This document shows, piece after piece, positions 5,712 to 6,442 of a DNA stretch of 6,442 nt. A program made the translations under genes and the position numbers. The stretch's first letter is position 1, and every line of letters starts with the position of its first letter. The stretch spans positions 1-6,442 of the forward strand of contig JAKSOY010000242.1 of the NCBI GenBank assembly GCA_024405255.1, written 5' to 3'. Below the pieces are notes generated by a model. That model searched no databases. It saw only the letters and a program-made list of their open reading frames with translations, and was not told the DNA's origin. This DNA comes from Kiritimatiellia bacterium (GTDB lineage: Bacteria; Verrucomicrobiota; Kiritimatiellia; RFP12; UBA1067).

Positions 5712-6442
5712 GAGTTGGCTCCTTCCTCAGTCGCCGGCGTTTCCGGGGTCGCCCCCTCGTCCTCAGGCGTTGTTTCAGGTGCCGCCGACTCGGCAGGCGC
5801 AGCAGACGGATCATCGGCCGCAGGGGCCGCTGCATTCTCTTCGGGTTCGGCCGCCACGACGGACACGGAAACGAGCGACGCCCCTTCCGTGAGACGCACA
5901 AGCCGCACGCCCATGCCGCTACGGCCGACAACCGTGATGTCCACCACGCGCTGACGCACCATCAGGCCGTCCGACGTGATCGAGATGATCGACTCGTCGT
6001 CGTGCACGGCATGCGCCGACACGACCTTGCCGTTACGGTCGGCGCCCTTGATCGCCGTCACGCCCATGCCGCCACGATGCTTCGTCTCATACGCGCTGAA
6101 CTCCGTACGCTTGCCGTAGCCGTTCTCCGTCGCGACAAGAAGCGTCTTCGTGTCGTCCACGACGTCGAGCGAGCAGACGGCGTCGCCTTCGCGCAGGCTG
6201 ATGCCGCGCACGCCGGTCGCCGCACGGCCCATGCGACGCACTTCGCTCGAATTGTAGCGCGTGCCGATGCCGTTGCGCGTGATCATCACCACGTCTTCGC
6301 CCGGCTTCACGAGGCGCACTTCCACGAGCGAATCGCCCTCGTCGATCGTAATCGCCTTGATGCCGTTGCGGTTGACGTTCTTGAAATCGCCGAGCAGGGT
6401 CTTCTTCACCGTACCCTGCGCCGTCGCGAACATCACGTCCAC
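5708..6442 (-). CDS. gyrA: DNA gyrase subunit A, C-terminal part (5' end outside window)
   Basis: This is the last 244 codons of gyrase subunit A; the reading frame is open at the window edge and the first codon seen (GTG) is an internal valine, not a start. GyrA forms the DNA-cleaving A2B2 complex with GyrB, and its C-terminal beta-pinwheel wraps DNA so that negative supercoils are introduced. Four pinwheel blades are visible, at about residues 1-46, 48-96, 98-147 and 149-196 of the fragment. Blade signatures include MFATAQGTVKKT, ITRNGIGTRY, ATENGYGKRTEFSAYE followed by HRGGMGV, and SDGLMVRQ followed by GRSGMGV. ENGYGKRT and the repeated GxxGV turns favour GyrA over ParC. The catalytic tyrosine domain and the canonical GyrA box lie upstream of the window. 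From about residue 199 the protein ends in an Ala/Pro/Glu/Asp-rich tail. The stop TGA overlaps the GTG start of the next gene. Confidence 0.96.
   Translation of the reverse strand: MDVMFATAQGTVKKTLLGDFKNVNRNGIKAITIDEGDSLVEVRLVKPGEDVVMITRNGIGTRYNSSEVRRMGRAATGVRGISLREGDAVCSLDVVDDTKTLLVATENGYGKRTEFSAYETKHRGGMGVTAIKGADRNGKVVSAHAVHDDESIISITSDGLMVRQRVVDITVVGRSGMGVRLVRLTEGASLVSVSVVAAEPEENAAAPAADDPSAAPAESAAPETTPEDEGATPETPATEEGANS
5711..5848 (-). other. Acidic low-complexity C-terminal tail of GyrA
   Basis: Codons 199-244 of the GyrA fragment encode about 46 residues made mostly of Ala, Pro, Glu, Asp, Ser and Thr. I count 13 acidic residues and no lysine or arginine, so the segment is strongly negative and very probably disordered. 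It follows directly on the last pinwheel strand (VSVSVVA). In E. coli GyrA a shorter acidic tail is known to tune DNA wrapping and supercoiling. A similar role here is an inference; the sequence shows only composition and position. Confidence 0.8.
5719..5724 (-). promoter_or_regulatory. Ribosome binding site of pgpA
   Basis: AAGGAG lies 7 nt before the GTG at 5711, within the last codons of gyrA. It decides the unusual GTG start and supports the 4-bp GTGA overlap with the gyrA stop. Confidence 0.8.

Overview
The window is a compact, GC-rich bacterial segment. Every gene I can support lies on the minus strand, so transcription runs from high to low coordinates. Coding density is close to complete: the largest gap between genes is 51 bp, and two junctions overlap. 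The organism is Gram-negative, because the window encodes a TolC-like outer-membrane efflux lipoprotein and a MacA/HlyD-type periplasmic adaptor. I cannot name the taxon from sequence alone. The overall flavour (a GyrA with a long acidic Ala/Pro/Glu tail, a TolC lipoprotein, a membrane-anchored CbxX-type AAA protein, proline/glycine-rich tails) would fit the Verrucomicrobiota/Kiritimatiellota/Lentisphaerota area, but this is a weak inference.

Layout in order of transcription. (1) 6442-5708: the 3' end of gyrA, encoding the beta-pinwheel C-terminal domain and an acidic tail. (2) 5711-5184: a pgpA-type phosphatidylglycerophosphatase that starts with GTG inside the gyrA stop (GTGA overlap) behind a strong ribosome binding site. 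(3) 5160-3541: an OppA/DppA-type (SBP_bac_5) extracellular solute-binding protein with a Sec signal peptide. (4) 3535-2084: a TolC-family outer-membrane factor with a lipobox. (5) 2097-787: a MacA-like membrane-fusion protein that overlaps the TolC gene by 14 bp. (6) 735-1: the N-terminal part of a membrane-anchored CbxX/CfxQ (CbbX/SpoVK-like) AAA+ ATPase, cut by the window edge; a short intergenic hairpin lies just before it.

How the genes fit together. Spacing (-4, +23, +5, -14 and +51 bp) suggests one transcription unit through the adaptor and possibly into the AAA gene. The TolC and adaptor genes form two thirds of a tripartite exporter. The inner-membrane pump (a MacB-type ABC protein or an RND protein) is not in the window, and neither are the permease and ATPase partners expected for the solute-binding protein. 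The gyrA and pgpA genes are housekeeping genes with no obvious functional tie to the transport genes. The least ordinary item is the AAA+ protein: it has three predicted N-terminal membrane segments, and an unexpected stretch sits where the Walker B strand should follow. I see no CRISPR array, tRNA, rRNA, insertion sequence or clear phage element.
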